Shown here: one piece after another, positions 17,031 to 25,206 of the stretch
Position numbering within the stretch: position 1 is the stretch's first letter
Layout of the letters: the number at the start of each line of letters is the position of its first letter
Assembly (NCBI GenBank): GCA_036526255.1
Contig: DATCYW010000043.1
Span: 60,213 to 124,212 of the forward strand
Origin: Malonomonas sp036526255
GTDB taxonomy: Bacteria; Desulfobacterota; Desulfuromonadia; Desulfuromonadales; Geopsychrobacteraceae
DNA length: 64,000 nucleotides
Reading direction: 5' to 3'
Made by a program: the position numbers and the translations under genes
Notes under the pieces: model-generated
What the model saw: the letters and a program-made list of their open reading frames with translations, nothing else
What the model was told of the DNA's origin: nothing
Databases searched by the model: none

Positions 17031-18310
17031 AGCTGCCCCCCTAACCCTTCGGCAACCGCGACCGCAGCACGGACCGCATCCTCGTGGAAGCCATAGCCGA
17101 AGTAGCTGCCGCAGAACCAGCTGTTGCGCTGGCCATTTAAACCCGGCAGTTCTGCCTGAGTCGCCAGTGAAGCGAAGTCATATTGCGGATGCTGGTAATC
17201 GAACTCGGCAATCACCGTCTCCGGCCGAAAGCTTTTCCGCCGGTTGAGGGTGACGCAGTAATGCTGCCGCGCAGCCAATCCCTGCAGCAGGTTCATGTAG
17301 TACGTCACGAACACCGGTTGGGTGTCGGTATCGACCGTCGCCTCACGGGTAAAATTCCAGGCTGACCAGGCCGAGCGCTGTTGTGGCAGCAGGGACGCGT
17401 CGGTATGCAACACCGTGTGGTTGAGCTGATATTGCCAGGGCGCGAGCAAGCGCTGCTCCTCGGCACTCGGATCGCCGATCAGGCGCAGCGCCTGATCGGC
17501 ATGGGTGGCGATAACCACCTGATCGAACTTCTCATTTTGGCCATCGGCAAACAGCAGTCTGACTCCGCCTTTTTCGCGAAAGAGCTTTTCCACCCCGGCG
17601 TTCAAGTGAATCTGGCCGCCAAACTCACGCTGAAAGGCTTTGACGTAGGCGAAGCTGCCGCCCACTACGGTTTTCCATTGCGGCCGGTTGCGCAGCGACA
17701 AGAGCCCGTGATTGCTGAAGAAGCGCAAGAAAGCCGCGGCGGGGAAATCGGCGGCCCGCAAGGTCGGAGTTGACCAGATCGCCGCCGCCATCGGCAGCAG
17801 GTAGTTATCGATCATGAAAGAGGAAAAATTCCCTTGCTGCAGATACTCACCCAGGGTCACCGCCGGCACCGACCCGGATGCGAGATCCTTGCGGGCTTTT
17901 CTTCCAAACCGGGTGATCTCCAGCAAAAAGCGGAAAAAGTTCGGGCTGAGCAGGTTGCGTCGCTGGGCGAACAGACCATTCAGGTCGTTACCGGCGTACA
18001 CCAGACCACTCTGCAAACACTGGAAACCGAAAGACATCTCGGAAACCCGGCTCTCAACCCCGAGCCGGGCGAGGAATTTCTGAAACAACGGATAGGTGGC
18101 ATCGTTGAGTACGATAAAGCCGGTATCGACCGCCAGCCCGGCATCCGGCCCTTGAGTGATTTCGATGGTGTTGGTGTGGCCACCGAGATAATCGTTCTGC
18201 TCGAACAGGGTCACCTGATGCTGCGGTTGCAGCAGGTAGGCGCTGACGATACCGGCGACACCGCCGCCGATCACGGCAATCTTTTGTTGTGTACCACTCT
18301 TCTCAATCAC
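17027..18310 (-). CDS. FAD-dependent oxidoreductase, amine oxidase/desaturase-like
   Basis: About 427 residues from a GTG at 18310, supported by AAGGAGGGG and an 8-base overlap with the DUF1295 gene; an ATG further upstream lies inside that gene. The N-terminus has the FAD loop IAVIGGGVAGIVSAYLL and FEQNDYLGGHTNT; later motifs are DTGFIVLNDATYPLF, GGSFAYVKAF and VVIATHADQALRLI, ending SWFCGSYFGYGFHEDAVRAA. This is the NAD/FAD-binding family always found with DUF1365 and CFA synthases. Its relative UfaD of furan fatty acid synthesis acts as an acyl-chain desaturase, which I recall from the literature rather than derive here. A similar role is plausible. Confidence 0.87.
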   Translation of the reverse strand: MIEKSGTQQKIAVIGGGVAGIVSAYLLQPQHQVTLFEQNDYLGGHTNTIEITQGPDAGLAVDTGFIVLNDATYPLFQKFLARLGVESRVSEMSFGFQCLQSGLVYAGNDLNGLFAQRRNLLSPNFFRFLLEITRFGRKARKDLASGSVPAVTLGEYLQQGNFSSFMIDNYLLPMAAAIWSTPTLRAADFPAAAFLRFFSNHGLLSLRNRPQWKTVVGGSFAYVKAFQREFGGQIHLNAGVEKLFREKGGVRLLFADGQNEKFDQVVIATHADQALRLIGDPSAEEQRLLAPWQYQLNHTVLHTDASLLPQQRSAWSAWNFTREATVDTDTQPVFVTYYMNLLQGLAARQHYCVTLNRRKSFRPETVIAEFDYQHPQYDFASLATQAELPGLNGQRNSWFCGSYFGYGFHEDAVRAAVAVAEGLGGQL

Positions 18311-19094
18311 GAACCCCTCCTTGCGCAGTTTTCGGAAACCAGGGAAAAAATGCATTGGTCCGCTGCTGGTAGGCTGCAAATTCAGGATTGCCTGCGTACT
18401 TGGCTTCAAGCATCGGAATCCCGGAAACTTTCAGCAGCAGAAAGTCGATCAATAGTGGACTGATAATCGCGATGGCTCCGTAGGGTGCACTAAGCGCAAT
18501 CAGAAAAATGCCCCACCAGAGGGTCGCTTCGCCAAAATAGTTGGGATGGCGAGTGTAGCGCCAGAGACCGGACTGGATGATTTTGCCTTGGTTTTCAGGG
18601 CGCAGCTTGAAACGCAGAAGTTGATAATCACCGATCGCTTCAAAAGCAAAACCGAACAACCAGACCAGCACCCCACAAAGGTCAAGCCAACTGATAGCGC
18701 CGCCCGGTTCTGCGATCACCAGCAGAACCGGCAGGGCGACGAGAAAAATGACGGTTCCCTGCAGCAGGTAGATCTGCAGAAAGCTGCGCCAGACAAAGTT
18801 TTTTCCCCAGCTTTCGCGCCACTGCCGATAACGCGAGTCCTCACCCTCTTCGTTGCGTTTGCGGATAAAAATATGCACCGCCAAGCGTAACCCCCAAAGG
18901 GTGATCAACCCCAGCAGTAACTGTTGCCGGGCTTGACCACTGCCGTAAAGTAAGTATGCAGACCAGCCAATCAGCACAAAGCCGAGACCGTAAGCAATAT
19001 CGACGATGCTGTTGTCCTGCAGCTTAAGAGCGAGCAGAAACACCGCTGTCATAAAACAGAACAGCAACAATCCGGTCAGCAGAAACAGGTTCAT
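18303..19094 (-). CDS. DUF1295 (steroid 5-alpha-reductase-like) membrane protein
   Basis: About 263 residues from the ATG at 19094; a TTG 60 bases upstream is possible but has no ribosome site. It has about seven hydrophobic helices and the DUF1295 signatures LQDNSIVDIAYGLGFV, WGLRLAVHIFIR, and the NAD(P)H-binding-type C-terminal block GLWRYTRHPNYFGEATLWWGIF, here quoted in parts, with LLLKVSGIPMLEAKY. The fold is that of isoprenylcysteine methyltransferases and 5-alpha reductases, acting on lipids within the membrane. It sits between lipocalin and the flavin oxidoreductase. The exact reaction is unknown. Confidence 0.87.
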   Translation of the reverse strand: MNLFLLTGLLLFCFMTAVFLLALKLQDNSIVDIAYGLGFVLIGWSAYLLYGSGQARQQLLLGLITLWGLRLAVHIFIRKRNEEGEDSRYRQWRESWGKNFVWRSFLQIYLLQGTVIFLVALPVLLVIAEPGGAISWLDLCGVLVWLFGFAFEAIGDYQLLRFKLRPENQGKIIQSGLWRYTRHPNYFGEATLWWGIFLIALSAPYGAIAIISPLLIDFLLLKVSGIPMLEAKYAGNPEFAAYQQRTNAFFPWFPKTAQGGVRD

Positions 19095-19155
19095 CGAGGC
19101 AATATCCCTTCCAGTGAAAGACTCAAGCGAAACGTTTTCCGTTCTGGCAATCAAC

Positions 19156-19674
19156 TCATTTCAGCTGATCGACAAAGATCAAATCGCCGGTCGCAAAACC
19201 GAGATCGGTTGCTTTGTCGATCAGTTTTTGCGTAATGGCCTTGTCCAGTGTCGGGGTCCGCGACAGGAGCCACAGATAATCCCGATCCGGTCCACTGACC
19301 AGGGCATAGCTGTAATCCTGCTGATCGAGTTCGAGCACATGGTAACCAGCATAAAAGGGCCAGAAAAAGGTCACCTTCAAGCTGCCCTGTTGCGGAGAGC
19401 CGAGCGGATAAGCGCGCCCGGTTGCTTCTTTCCACTCACCGGTCTCACTGTTGTAGCCCCGGTTCAGCACATTGATACCGCCATCCGCGCGTCTGCTATA
19501 GTCGGCCGACACCTGATTTAAGCCACGTTCGAAGCGATGATCAAGCCGGGCAATCTCGTACCAGGTCCCCAAATAGCGGTCGATATCAAAAGGCGCAACC
19601 GGGGCGATCCCTTTCGGAGCACCGGAACAACCAACCAGCATGAAGAGACTGCAGAGCAATGTTGACGTTTTCAT
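19156..19674 (-). CDS. blc: Outer-membrane lipoprotein lipocalin (Blc-like)
   Basis: 172 residues with a lipoprotein signal (lipobox LVGCS) and the lipocalin kernel YLGTWYEIARLDHRFERGL, then YNSETGEWKEATGRAY, LKVTFFWPFYAGYHVLEL and YLWLLSRTP. Blc binds lysophospholipids and free fatty acids at the inner face of the outer membrane and helps repair membrane damage. Length and motif order are normal for the family. It belongs to the packed minus-strand run, where a lipid carrier alongside acyl-chain modifying enzymes makes sense. Confidence 0.92.
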   Translation of the reverse strand: MKTSTLLCSLFMLVGCSGAPKGIAPVAPFDIDRYLGTWYEIARLDHRFERGLNQVSADYSRRADGGINVLNRGYNSETGEWKEATGRAYPLGSPQQGSLKVTFFWPFYAGYHVLELDQQDYSYALVSGPDRDYLWLLSRTPTLDKAITQKLIDKATDLGFATGDLIFVDQLK

Positions 19675-19689
19675 CCCACTCCTTTTAGT

Positions 19690-20811
19690 TCAGGGGAAAC
19701 CGAGATAGGTATCAATGCCATCCAGAAACAGCTCGTACTGGGTCTCCATCGCCTCTTTCAGGACGATAGCGGGAAACCCCGTTGTCAGATTGCAGCGCAG
19801 TCCCAGCCAGCCGACTGCGTCGATCGAACCGAGGCTGAGCAGGTAACCCTTCTCCTGATAACGATAACGGCGCATGCCGCGCCCCGCACTCAAATTCCTG
19901 ATGTTGTGTGCCACCAGTTTGCCTTTACGCACCGCCGCCTGGGCGGTCAGCAGGTTAAGCCCGTCGCCTGCGTAATTGGCGTTGTCACCAGCAGAGAAAA
20001 CCTCCGGCAGCAGCTGCCCCGCACACTCAACCTGTCCATAGCCATTGGTCGTCAGGGTGAAGGGTGAGCGCTTGACGCCAGGAAACAAAAGCGTCGCGTC
20101 GGACGGGAGGCTGAACTGCCGATCGCGTTCTTTCAGCTTAACCTGGCCATCTTGTTGGCCGCGGTATTCGGTCTCCGGCAGATAGTCGATCCCTTCGCGA
20201 CGCAGCTTGCGGACAATGTAGCGGTGAGCGCCTTCCGGTAGCTGCGGAGCAGTTCGAGCGCCCAGGTCGATCAAGCGCAAATGGTAATCCAGGCGCTTCC
20301 TGCGCAGCTGTTCCTGCAGCTCAAAGAGCACCTGCAGTCCGGTCGCGCCCGCGCCGACCAGCGAAATGTTTAGCTGCTGCGACTCGCCCAGGGTGAGCCA
20401 GCGCTCGAACAGTGCCGGGCCGCCACCGGTTTGCAGGGACTGTTGTCCGTACACGTCGTCCGCCTGCGGGTTTAGTAGCGGGGTGGCTCCGGTGGCGACC
20501 ACCAGCCAGTCGAATGGCAGCTCGTAGTTGCCTAACGGCAGGGTTTTCTGTTGCTGCCAGTGCTGCAGATCGGTTGCGGTGAACGGGACTTTCTGTTGAT
20601 GAAAGTCGAAATTGAAGCGCTCGGCCAGTCGCTGGTAAGAAACCCGGAAGTCCTCAATCGGCTTGCTGAAGGTCTTGTGCAGGTTGGTGATCTTGCAGTG
20701 CGCGACTTCGCTATCGACCAGGTGCAGTTCAAGCTGCGGGGCTTTTTTCGCCAGCTCGATCAGGCATGCCAGCCCGGCATAGCCACCACCAATTACAACA
20801 ACTTTCGTCAT
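19690..20811 (-). CDS. NADH dehydrogenase-like FAD/NAD(P) oxidoreductase
   Basis: 373 residues of the type II NADH dehydrogenase / pyridine nucleotide-disulfide reductase superfamily. The FAD loop is VVVIGGGYAGLACLIEL, the NAD loop ISLVGAGATGLQVLFEL, and the second FAD contact VFSAGDNANYAGDGLNLLTAQAAVRKGK. The domain order FAD-NAD-FAD is typical. Its C-terminal part (GYLLSLGSIDAVGWLGL) resembles the membrane-contact region of such enzymes without a clear transmembrane helix. It could pass electrons from NAD(P)H to quinone, or serve the lipid-modification steps of its neighbours. It lies 15 bp before the lipocalin gene. Confidence 0.85.
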   Translation of the reverse strand: MTKVVVIGGGYAGLACLIELAKKAPQLELHLVDSEVAHCKITNLHKTFSKPIEDFRVSYQRLAERFNFDFHQQKVPFTATDLQHWQQQKTLPLGNYELPFDWLVVATGATPLLNPQADDVYGQQSLQTGGGPALFERWLTLGESQQLNISLVGAGATGLQVLFELQEQLRRKRLDYHLRLIDLGARTAPQLPEGAHRYIVRKLRREGIDYLPETEYRGQQDGQVKLKERDRQFSLPSDATLLFPGVKRSPFTLTTNGYGQVECAGQLLPEVFSAGDNANYAGDGLNLLTAQAAVRKGKLVAHNIRNLSAGRGMRRYRYQEKGYLLSLGSIDAVGWLGLRCNLTTGFPAIVLKEAMETQYELFLDGIDTYLGFP

Positions 20812-20845
20812 TCGACAGTCCTTTCACGTGCCAATATTGCGCGAA

Positions 20846-21694
20846 CTAGTGCAGCGGGCCCTGTTCAACGCCCTGGAGCAGGTAGTCAGCTTCATCGGCG
20901 CTGATGTGCTGCAGATCGATCCGGCCTGGCACTTCCGGCAGCAGGACGCGCGAGCGATAATCACCAAGTCGGGCCAGCTGCTCGGGAATACCGTGCTTCC
21001 AGGAATGACCATTTCCGGCGAGTACAACGACGGTTCTTTGTGGTTCCTGGAGCAGGTAGTCCGCGAGGTTGTTTGCCATGCTGGCATCCCAGAGGATCTG
21101 CGCTTCACAGAAATTTTCGAATGCGCTGTCAGCGTGCGGGTGGTCGCTTAAAGTACGCCGGATAAAATTGCGATATTCTGGACTGACATTGCAGGCTGCC
21201 AGCGGTAACTTTGCGCGCTGTTTTTCTGATAGCGAGGAAAACCCTTTGCGTGCCACTTGGTTGACAATGTCCCGCTCAATATTCAAGGCGATCAAAGGGA
21301 TTTTGTTGTCACGGGCATAAACAAAGAGACTTTGGTAAACTCTCCAGTCGCTCCAGTGTTGCGAGAAGATCCGCGAAAACTCGGCTGGCTCGATCTCCCC
21401 GGCGACCCAGCGATCAAGCTCCGGCTGACCGGCCTGGCGAAACATCTCCAATCCGATGCTGACCTCGACTGCCGACTCATGCAGCTCCTGAATGATCTGC
21501 AGCTGCGCGTTGTGATGAGCCTGCTGGTCATGAGTTTCACCGATAAAGACCGTCTGAGTCTGGGTCAGATCGCCAATCAGCGCAGCCAATGACACAACCT
21601 GCTGACGATTGAGATCGTAGCTGTGGGCCGCCGCAGTGGCGTTAAACACCAGCCAGAAAAACAGAACAGACAGAAAACGAAGACTCCTTTTCAT
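20846..21694 (-). CDS. ChaN family (haem-binding/Tiki-like) protein
   Basis: 282 residues with a signal peptide (LRFLSVLFFWLVFNATAAA). The family motifs are TVFIGETHDQQAHHNAQLQ, IGLEMFRQAGQPELDRW and VVVLAGNGHSWKHGIP, matching ChaN-like proteins (PF04187, distant relatives of Tiki/TraB metalloproteases). The conserved GETHD and GNGH histidines are present. Campylobacter ChaN binds haem and is linked to iron uptake, but other members have unknown roles. It sits in the minus-strand run between DUF2177 and the flavoprotein and probably acts in the periplasm. Confidence 0.85.
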   Translation of the reverse strand: MKRSLRFLSVLFFWLVFNATAAAHSYDLNRQQVVSLAALIGDLTQTQTVFIGETHDQQAHHNAQLQIIQELHESAVEVSIGLEMFRQAGQPELDRWVAGEIEPAEFSRIFSQHWSDWRVYQSLFVYARDNKIPLIALNIERDIVNQVARKGFSSLSEKQRAKLPLAACNVSPEYRNFIRRTLSDHPHADSAFENFCEAQILWDASMANNLADYLLQEPQRTVVVLAGNGHSWKHGIPEQLARLGDYRSRVLLPEVPGRIDLQHISADEADYLLQGVEQGPLH

Positions 21695-21709
21695 AGCGAA
21701 AACTCCGCT

Positions 21710-22114
21710 TCAACCCAACCAGCGACCGAGCAGATAGCTGCTGGTCGCGACCAGAGCACAAAGCACGGTTCCCCAGAGAACATCGACAATAACGACTTTG
21801 ATGGGCCAATCCCTTAAGGTCGCCAGATTCGTTAGATCGTAAGTTGCGTAGGTGAAAAACCCGAACAGCGCGCCCCATATTGCAGCTTTGCCCAGTGACC
21901 CAGAATCAAGGCCCGGTTTAACCGCGAACAGAATAATACCGGTGATATAGATGAAATAGAACAGCAAGGCTGCCGGCCAGTTGACTGCCGGGCTGAGCAG
22001 ATGTGACAGGTTGTGCTGATAGAAATTCTTCGCCACCACACCGAGCCAGAGCAGGTCGATGGCGAAAAAGACCGGGATGGTCAACAGATAGAGTTTCAGA
22101 TAGTAGCTCGTCAT
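21710..22114 (-). CDS. DUF2177 membrane protein
   Basis: 134 residues with four hydrophobic helices: YLLTIPVFFAIDLLWLGVV, ALLFYFIYITGIILFAV, IWGALFGFFTYATYDLTNLATL (in parts) and VVIVDVLWGTVLCALVA. The pattern IDLLWLGVVAKNFYQ near the start and FTYATYDLTNLATLRDWP near the middle are diagnostic of DUF2177. The family has no known function but occurs widely with photolyase, MerR/LitR regulators and CFA-type synthases. It is separated by 15 bp from the ChaN-like gene. Confidence 0.85.
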   Translation of the reverse strand: MTSYYLKLYLLTIPVFFAIDLLWLGVVAKNFYQHNLSHLLSPAVNWPAALLFYFIYITGIILFAVKPGLDSGSLGKAAIWGALFGFFTYATYDLTNLATLRDWPIKVVIVDVLWGTVLCALVATSSYLLGRWLG

Positions 22115-22135
22115 AAACCGTTCCCCTTCTGCCGC

Positions 22136-23236
22136 TCAGGTCTTTTGACCGGTTTCGGCAAACAAGCCGTTGATCTCGGCGTCGATCAGCTCTTGATCGG
22201 CCAGTTGGACAAACAACTCGTCAATTGTAGCAGCATTTATCAGCCCCATGATGACACCCAGCACAGCACCACGGTGGACATTGTCGCCGCCAAGGTTGGT
22301 ATTGGCCAGCAGCGCCTGTTTCGGCTCAGCCGCATACTTGTAGGCCAGATAAAGAACGCTCGGCCAGGAACCGCTGATGTAACAGGCAGAAGAAAAAATC
22401 CCCCCGACCACGCTTCTGTCGTCGTGCGATTTTTCGACCAGTGCCGGCAGATCGAGTCCGATGCTGACTTTCGCGGCACGGGCAAGCAGTTCGTGGGCTG
22501 ACTGACCCTGCTCGCGATACAACAGGGCGTCAAGCAGTTCGACATAAACAGCACAGATATCTCCCAGATCTTTATCGGGGTGAGTCAGGAACAGGTGCTC
22601 GAGGCAGTGACTCTTTGACTCAACCAGCGGAAGTCCCTGCAATCTCTCCGTCAGCAGAATCGGTGCAATGGTCACCAGGCCGCCGATCGAGGGAGTGTCG
22701 TGGGTAACGGCAGCACAGCGCTCTTTTGCTTTGCCAGCTTCAAGATTGGCGAAGAAACCGCGGTGGTACGACTCGGCATAAGTATCCGGGTGGCGCGGCG
22801 GATCGGCGGTCATGAAATCGATGTAGTCATCGAGAAAGTTATGCTTGGCGTAACGACAACCGTTGGCCTGCAGGCTTCTCATCAGCACTCTTGCACAATG
22901 AGCGTTGAGAGTATTCTCACCGGCCTGCATCTGCTGGTGATAATGCTGGTTCGGTTGGCCCCAGTATTTGCGTTTACCCTTGAGAATCAGATCGCCAACG
23001 ATCTCCCGCTGCTGACCCTGCGCCCCTTGCGCTCCCCGACCACCCTTGGCGGTTGAGTGCAGCGACATGATCGATGAAGGATGAAATGCCGGCGCTGCTT
23101 CCATTCGAGTGATGCCGCCGTGAAACGCCTTTTCGATATCCAGCGGGTTGTAGTACCAGTGCACCGGCATCGCCAGGGCATCAGCGACAAATAGATTTTT
23201 CAACGCGGCGCTGGCTCTTTGTTGCTGCTTCGTCAT
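22136..23236 (-). CDS. ADP-ribosylglycohydrolase family protein
   Basis: About 366 residues from the ATG at 23236 (AAGGA upstream; an in-frame extension to 23329 lies within the upstream gene's end). It matches the ADP-ribosylglycohydrolase/DraG superfamily: FVADALAMPVHWYYN near the start, THDTPSIGGLV, and the C-terminal GGDNVHRGAVLGVIMGLIN, where acidic residues and the GGD loop bind magnesium. The family removes ADP-ribose from proteins or cleaves related metabolites. Its presence in a light and lipid operon is unexplained; the substrate may be free ADP-ribose derivatives. The catalytic subset was not fully checked. Confidence 0.8.
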   Translation of the reverse strand: MTKQQQRASAALKNLFVADALAMPVHWYYNPLDIEKAFHGGITRMEAAPAFHPSSIMSLHSTAKGGRGAQGAQGQQREIVGDLILKGKRKYWGQPNQHYHQQMQAGENTLNAHCARVLMRSLQANGCRYAKHNFLDDYIDFMTADPPRHPDTYAESYHRGFFANLEAGKAKERCAAVTHDTPSIGGLVTIAPILLTERLQGLPLVESKSHCLEHLFLTHPDKDLGDICAVYVELLDALLYREQGQSAHELLARAAKVSIGLDLPALVEKSHDDRSVVGGIFSSACYISGSWPSVLYLAYKYAAEPKQALLANTNLGGDNVHRGAVLGVIMGLINAATIDELFVQLADQELIDAEINGLFAETGQKT

Positions 23237-23262
23237 CACGAAATCCTTTATCGGCAGGTTAC

Positions 23263-24834
23263 TCAGCGAACCCTCCTCAGTGCCAGCGCCGCCAACAACA
23301 GGCTGACGACAGACAGATAAGCCGCCCACTGCTGCGGTGACCGCTGTAGATAAAATGCCAGTGCCAGAAAAAAAATCAACCAGCCGACGGCCCGCAAATA
23401 TTTCGCCAATTGCGTCAGCAGAAACTGCCGGTCGGCAGGGGCCATCCGTACAACCAGATCGCCCTGCTCTGCCAGTTCGATCACTTTGCGTGCCTTAATC
23501 GCGGTCAGCGGCAGCTGCAATATTTCATGCTTCAACTTTTCCAGCGGCAGGCGGTCTTCGCCCAATGCGCGGGGCAGATTCTGTTTGAGGATCGGCAGGA
23601 TATCTTTAATGCCGTTGAAGTTCGCGATGTACTGGGTGCCCAGTCCTTCGATCAGTGAGCTGACCCGCATCACGTAGATCACATCCTGCGGCAGCTTGAA
23701 CGGCTGATCGTGCAGCACGTCGAGAATGCCGAAGGCCAGTTCCTGCATGCTGGAGGCGTCGAGGTGATCGCTGTCAAAAACATCGAACAGGCTTTCCGCG
23801 ACGCTGCTTAAGCCGGAGAAATCAGATTCTTCAGTGAGGATGCCCATTTTTCGGATGGCACTGACCAGCAGCTCGAAGTCCCGTTCATAGGCGGCCTTGA
23901 CGGCGTAGATCATTGCCTGCCGCATCTGTTGCGGAATCCGGCTGACCATGCCGAAATCGAGCAGGATCAGTTCCCCCTGCGGGCTGACCAGCAGGTTGCC
24001 CGGATGCGGGTCGGCGTGAAAATAGCCTTTGACCAGCATCTGCTCGGTATAAAACAGCACCAGTTTCTGCATCAGCTCGGCAAAGCTGACATCCAGCTTG
24101 GCCATCGCGGCCACATCATCAAAGCGCACCCCCTCTTCAAAGCTCATCACCAGGGCGGTATCGGAACAGTAGCTTTTATAGGGCACCGGAAAACGGACAC
24201 CAGAGTCTGCATAGACCTGGCTGAAATGTTCCAAATTGGCCAGCTCTTGCAGCATGCTGACTTCCTGCACGATCACCCGACTGAACGCCTGCAGCACCGA
24301 CTCGATGGAATGCCGGGTTTGATCGGTAAACAGGGGGCGGAAGATTCGCAGAAACAGGTTGAGCAGCAGAATATCGATACGGACCTGAAACTGGATGTTT
24401 TCGCGCAGCAGCTTGACGGCGACGAATTGATTACTGTCTTTCAGTTGTGCTTTATGGACCTGGCCGATGGAGGCACTGGCGATTGGTTGCGGGTCAAAGA
24501 ATGTAAAGACATCAGGATCGGCAAAAGAGCGGCGGAAGGCGCGCAAACGGTTCTTTTCGCTCATCGGCGGCATTTTGTCGTGCAACTGGCGAAGGGCCTG
24601 CAGATACTCCTGATCAAAAAAGTCGGCGCGAGTCGCCAGCACCTGGGCCAGCTTGAGAAAGCTGGCGCCGAGGGAGCGGATATTTTCGACCAGCTGGTCC
24701 GGCCGCAAGGGGCTCCAGAGCAACCAACGGCGGCGACGGCGGAAGAGCAGGAAAACCGTGACCAGGAACCTGAAGACCGCGTAACTTCGTTGCGGTCGGC
24801 AGTAATATGCGGCGATGAACAGACGGCGGATCAA
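23263..24834 (-). CDS. ABC1/UbiB atypical kinase-like membrane protein
   Basis: 523 residues of the ABC1/AarF/UbiB family. The diagnostic KxGQ-like segment is LGASFLKLAQVLATRADFF, the nucleotide loop region is PIASASIGQVHKAQLK (A-rich loop), the lysine lies in QFVAVKLLREN, the catalytic loop is GYFHADPHPGNLLV and the metal site is ILLDFGMVSRI. Two C-terminal hydrophobic helices anchor it. UbiB supports ubiquinone synthesis, but paralogues act in lipid and quinone homeostasis, so I give no gene symbol. The start is a TTG one base after the preceding stop; the next Met would remove essential sequence. It lies at the head of the packed run. Confidence 0.88.
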   Translation of the reverse strand: MIRRLFIAAYYCRPQRSYAVFRFLVTVFLLFRRRRRWLLWSPLRPDQLVENIRSLGASFLKLAQVLATRADFFDQEYLQALRQLHDKMPPMSEKNRLRAFRRSFADPDVFTFFDPQPIASASIGQVHKAQLKDSNQFVAVKLLRENIQFQVRIDILLLNLFLRIFRPLFTDQTRHSIESVLQAFSRVIVQEVSMLQELANLEHFSQVYADSGVRFPVPYKSYCSDTALVMSFEEGVRFDDVAAMAKLDVSFAELMQKLVLFYTEQMLVKGYFHADPHPGNLLVSPQGELILLDFGMVSRIPQQMRQAMIYAVKAAYERDFELLVSAIRKMGILTEESDFSGLSSVAESLFDVFDSDHLDASSMQELAFGILDVLHDQPFKLPQDVIYVMRVSSLIEGLGTQYIANFNGIKDILPILKQNLPRALGEDRLPLEKLKHEILQLPLTAIKARKVIELAEQGDLVVRMAPADRQFLLTQLAKYLRAVGWLIFFLALAFYLQRSPQQWAAYLSVVSLLLAALALRRVR

Positions 24835-24835
24835 G

Positions 24836-25111
24836 TTACTTATCCAGTTCCTGTTTCAGTTTTTCCAGATCATCCTTGGTCGCCAGATTCAGTTCAGCGA
24901 CAACCTCTTTCAGAATGTCTTTGAACATTCCCCTGAACTGATCTTTTTCCTTTTCACCCCGCTGGGCCATCTCATCAAAAAAACTGCGGGCGTTTTCTTC
25001 GCTCTTTTCCTGCCAGGCTTTAATCTCCTCATTATTGGCTTCAATCTTATCTTTCACCGCCAGAGCGCCACCGAGGACTGCGTAAAAAAGTTGTTCAAGT
25101 TTTTTATCCAT
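24836..25111 (-). CDS. Phasin-like coiled-coil protein
   Basis: 91 residues, highly charged and helical, ending in LATKDDLEKLKQELDK, the short heptad tail seen in polyhydroxyalkanoate granule-associated (PhaF/PhaI-like) proteins. The N-terminus YAVLGGALAVKDKIEANNEEI is weakly amphipathic, fitting surface binding to a lipid or polymer body. AAGGAAGAG lies before the ATG. It is the first gene of the minus-strand run, divergent from the CarH-type regulator with 95 bp between the start codons, so it should be the gene most directly controlled by that regulator. The phasin call is tentative. Confidence 0.6.
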   Translation of the reverse strand: MDKKLEQLFYAVLGGALAVKDKIEANNEEIKAWQEKSEENARSFFDEMAQRGEKEKDQFRGMFKDILKEVVAELNLATKDDLEKLKQELDK

Positions 25112-25206
25112 TTTTCTCTTCCTTTGCTAAGAATGCTAATTATGACTTGATTAGTTATTTTTTTTATATACTATTCATACAAATACAGTTTTGTCTAGGA
25201 CAAGAA
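25112..25206. promoter_or_regulatory. Divergent promoter-operator of the CarH-type regulator and the 12-gene run
   Basis: The 95-bp gap carries overlapping promoter-like elements: rightward TTGATT (25148-25153) with TACTAT about 16 nt later, and leftward TAGACA with TAGTAT 18 nt away. A perfect inverted repeat TTGTC-TAG-GACAA sits at 25191-25203, three bases before the regulator's ATG, and a looser ACAAA/TTTGT pair overlaps it. A CarH tetramer bound in the dark here could block both directions. The site identity is inferred. Confidence 0.5.
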
